A DNA stretch of 14,891 nucleotides from JBHIER01 sp046760705 [NCBI: bacterium] (lineage in GTDB: Bacteria > JBHIER01 > G020348925): assembly GCA_046760705.1 (NCBI GenBank), contig JBHIER010000024.1, positions 1-14,891 on the forward strand, in the 5' to 3' direction. Numbering within the stretch: the first letter of the stretch is position 1; each line of letters begins with the position of its first letter. A program made the translations under genes and the position numbers. The notes below the pieces were generated by a model. It made no database searches, was not told the DNA's origin, and saw only the letters and a list, made by a program, of their open reading frames with translations. This document shows, piece after piece, positions 14,044 through 14,891 of this stretch.

Positions 14044-14891
14044 ATGATCCGGGCGACGTCCATGTTCAAGACCATGATTTTATGTTTCACGGTTATACTG
14101 TGCGGTTACAATTCCTCAGGGGCAGAGGATTCTCACCCGTTGACAATGAATTTCAAGTACCTGGGCTTCGCGAACCATCCTCAAGTCCCTCACTGGGATA
14201 TGGGCAAGCTTGCTAATTTCCATGCTGCAGTGGGGATGCCTCAGGAAATTGATACTTTAGTGGCATTCAAAAAGCGATGGCCTAACAAGTTAGGTATCTT
14301 ATATATGGGATGGTGGGCAAGGGACCCTGAGAGTCCTGATTCCGCTTCAATTGGGCCTCCCCTCGTGGCTGTATTTCCTGGACATTGGCTCCTCTATGCT
14401 GGTTGCCAGACAGAGCCAATAACACCTTCTGATACTATTATTTATGTGTCAGATATATCCTGCTTCAGGGAGGATGACGATGTTCAGCTACGAAGCAGTG
14501 TATCTGATTGGAGTGTTACGGAGGAAGTTTATGTTAAAGAAATTGGCAATGATATTGATGGTGACTACATAAAAGTAGCTCGTGCTCAGTATCTCGCAAA
14601 TGCGGTTCGTCAGGATTTCCCAACAGGAGCCTATGCGGCAACGCATGCAAGTGGCGACCCTTCAACAATAGACCAGTGGCGCTACAACTATTGCCTTGTC
14701 TGCCCAAGAGATACTCTCAATAGGAGAACAATAGAGGTGATGGCAGATTTCTTTGCCGATAAGCTTGATGAGTATCCTGATATTGATGGCTATACATTCG
14801 ATACCACCTCCTGGAGTGTGCAAGGGAAATGTGCCAATGCCGATGGCAGGGGGATAGATGCTGATGCGGACGGCGTACCAGATTGCGGCAT
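14044..14891 (+). CDS. Secreted putative TIM-barrel glycoside hydrolase (5' part, runs off the window)
   Basis: The frame is open from an ATG at 14044 to the window end with no stop (282 complete codons). GGAG at 14031-14034 is the ribosome site, and the previous gene stops 15 bases upstream. Residues 1-27 are a signal peptide (MIRATSMFKTMILCFTVILC..., likely cleaved near 'SSGA-ED'). The rest resembles a group of hypothetical barrel-type glycoside hydrolases: 'KLGILYMGWWARDP', 'FPGHWLLYAG', 'VSDWSVTEEVYV', 'DQWRYNYCLVCPRD' and, at about residues 246-257, 'DIDGYTFDTTSW'; 'D-G-x-x-F-D' at a strand end commonly marks an active site. 'GIDADADGVPDCG' near residue 270 could bind calcium. The assignment rests on remembered family style. 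Whether it also ends in a dockerin lies outside the window. Confidence 0.65.
   Translation, partial: MIRATSMFKTMILCFTVILCGYNSSGAEDSHPLTMNFKYLGFANHPQVPHWDMGKLANFHAAVGMPQEIDTLVAFKKRWPNKLGILYMGWWARDPESPDSASIGPPLVAVFPGHWLLYAGCQTEPITPSDTIIYVSDISCFREDDDVQLRSSVSDWSVTEEVYVKEIGNDIDGDYIKVARAQYLANAVRQDFPTGAYAATHASGDPSTIDQWRYNYCLVCPRDTLNRRTIEVMADFFADKLDEYPDIDGYTFDTTSWSVQGKCANADGRGIDADADGVPDCG

Noticed and set aside
1-14891. CRISPR arrays, tRNA or rRNA genes, transposases, integrase sites
   Set aside because: No regularly spaced direct repeats, no clover-leaf or rRNA motifs and no recognisable transposase or integrase were seen on either strand.

Overview
The window reads as a chromosome or scaffold segment from an uncultivated bacterium of the Fibrobacteres-Chlorobi-Bacteroidetes (FCB) group or a neighbouring candidate phylum such as KSB1, Zixibacteria, Latescibacterota, TA06 or WOR-3. 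The grounds are C-terminal domains of the 'NYPNPFNP...T.I.Y' type ending in 'KMLLLK' or 'RMLLVK' (FlgD-like Ig fold, Por/T9SS-type tail), several secreted beta-propellers, and dockerin-like Ca-binding pairs of the form 'GDVNGDG.I.VLD'. This placement is an inference from protein style; there is no rRNA or marker gene here. Every supportable gene is on the + strand and every one appears to be exported.

Region by region. Positions 1-394 hold no convincing gene. Positions 395-787 are the wreck of an Asp-box (BNR) propeller gene, broken by one nonsense codon and two frameshifts; it resembles the second half of the intact gene at 10445-12583. Positions 803-2237 hold one secreted protein split by a frame change near 1290-1312, and 2268-3683 a second secreted protein. 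Both end in the T9SS-like tail, and a strong intrinsic terminator follows (3711-3747). Positions 3750-4071 form a regulatory region with a sigma70-like promoter candidate, an 8-bp inverted repeat and a near-consensus sigma54 (-24/-12) promoter.

From 4072 to the end of the window runs an apparent operon of six genes with gaps of at most 32 bases: (1) an eight-repeat propeller protein with two dockerin-like regions, (2) an LVIVD-like propeller protein with a dockerin, (3) a NodB-like polysaccharide deacetylase homologue with two pseudomurein-binding-like repeats and a dockerin, in a very GC-rich stretch, (4) a lipoprotein with a PD40 propeller, an Asp-box propeller and a dockerin, (5) a TolB/PD40-like propeller with a dockerin, and (6) the 5' part of a putative TIM-barrel glycoside hydrolase that runs off the end.

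The likely theme is a coordinately expressed cell-surface or secreted set in which dockerins tether binding propellers and one or two carbohydrate-active enzymes. No cohesin or scaffold gene is in the window, so the partner is unknown. Two palindromic DNA elements lie inside coding sequence: one in the signal-peptide region of the deacetylase gene, one in the sorting domain of the 2268 gene.
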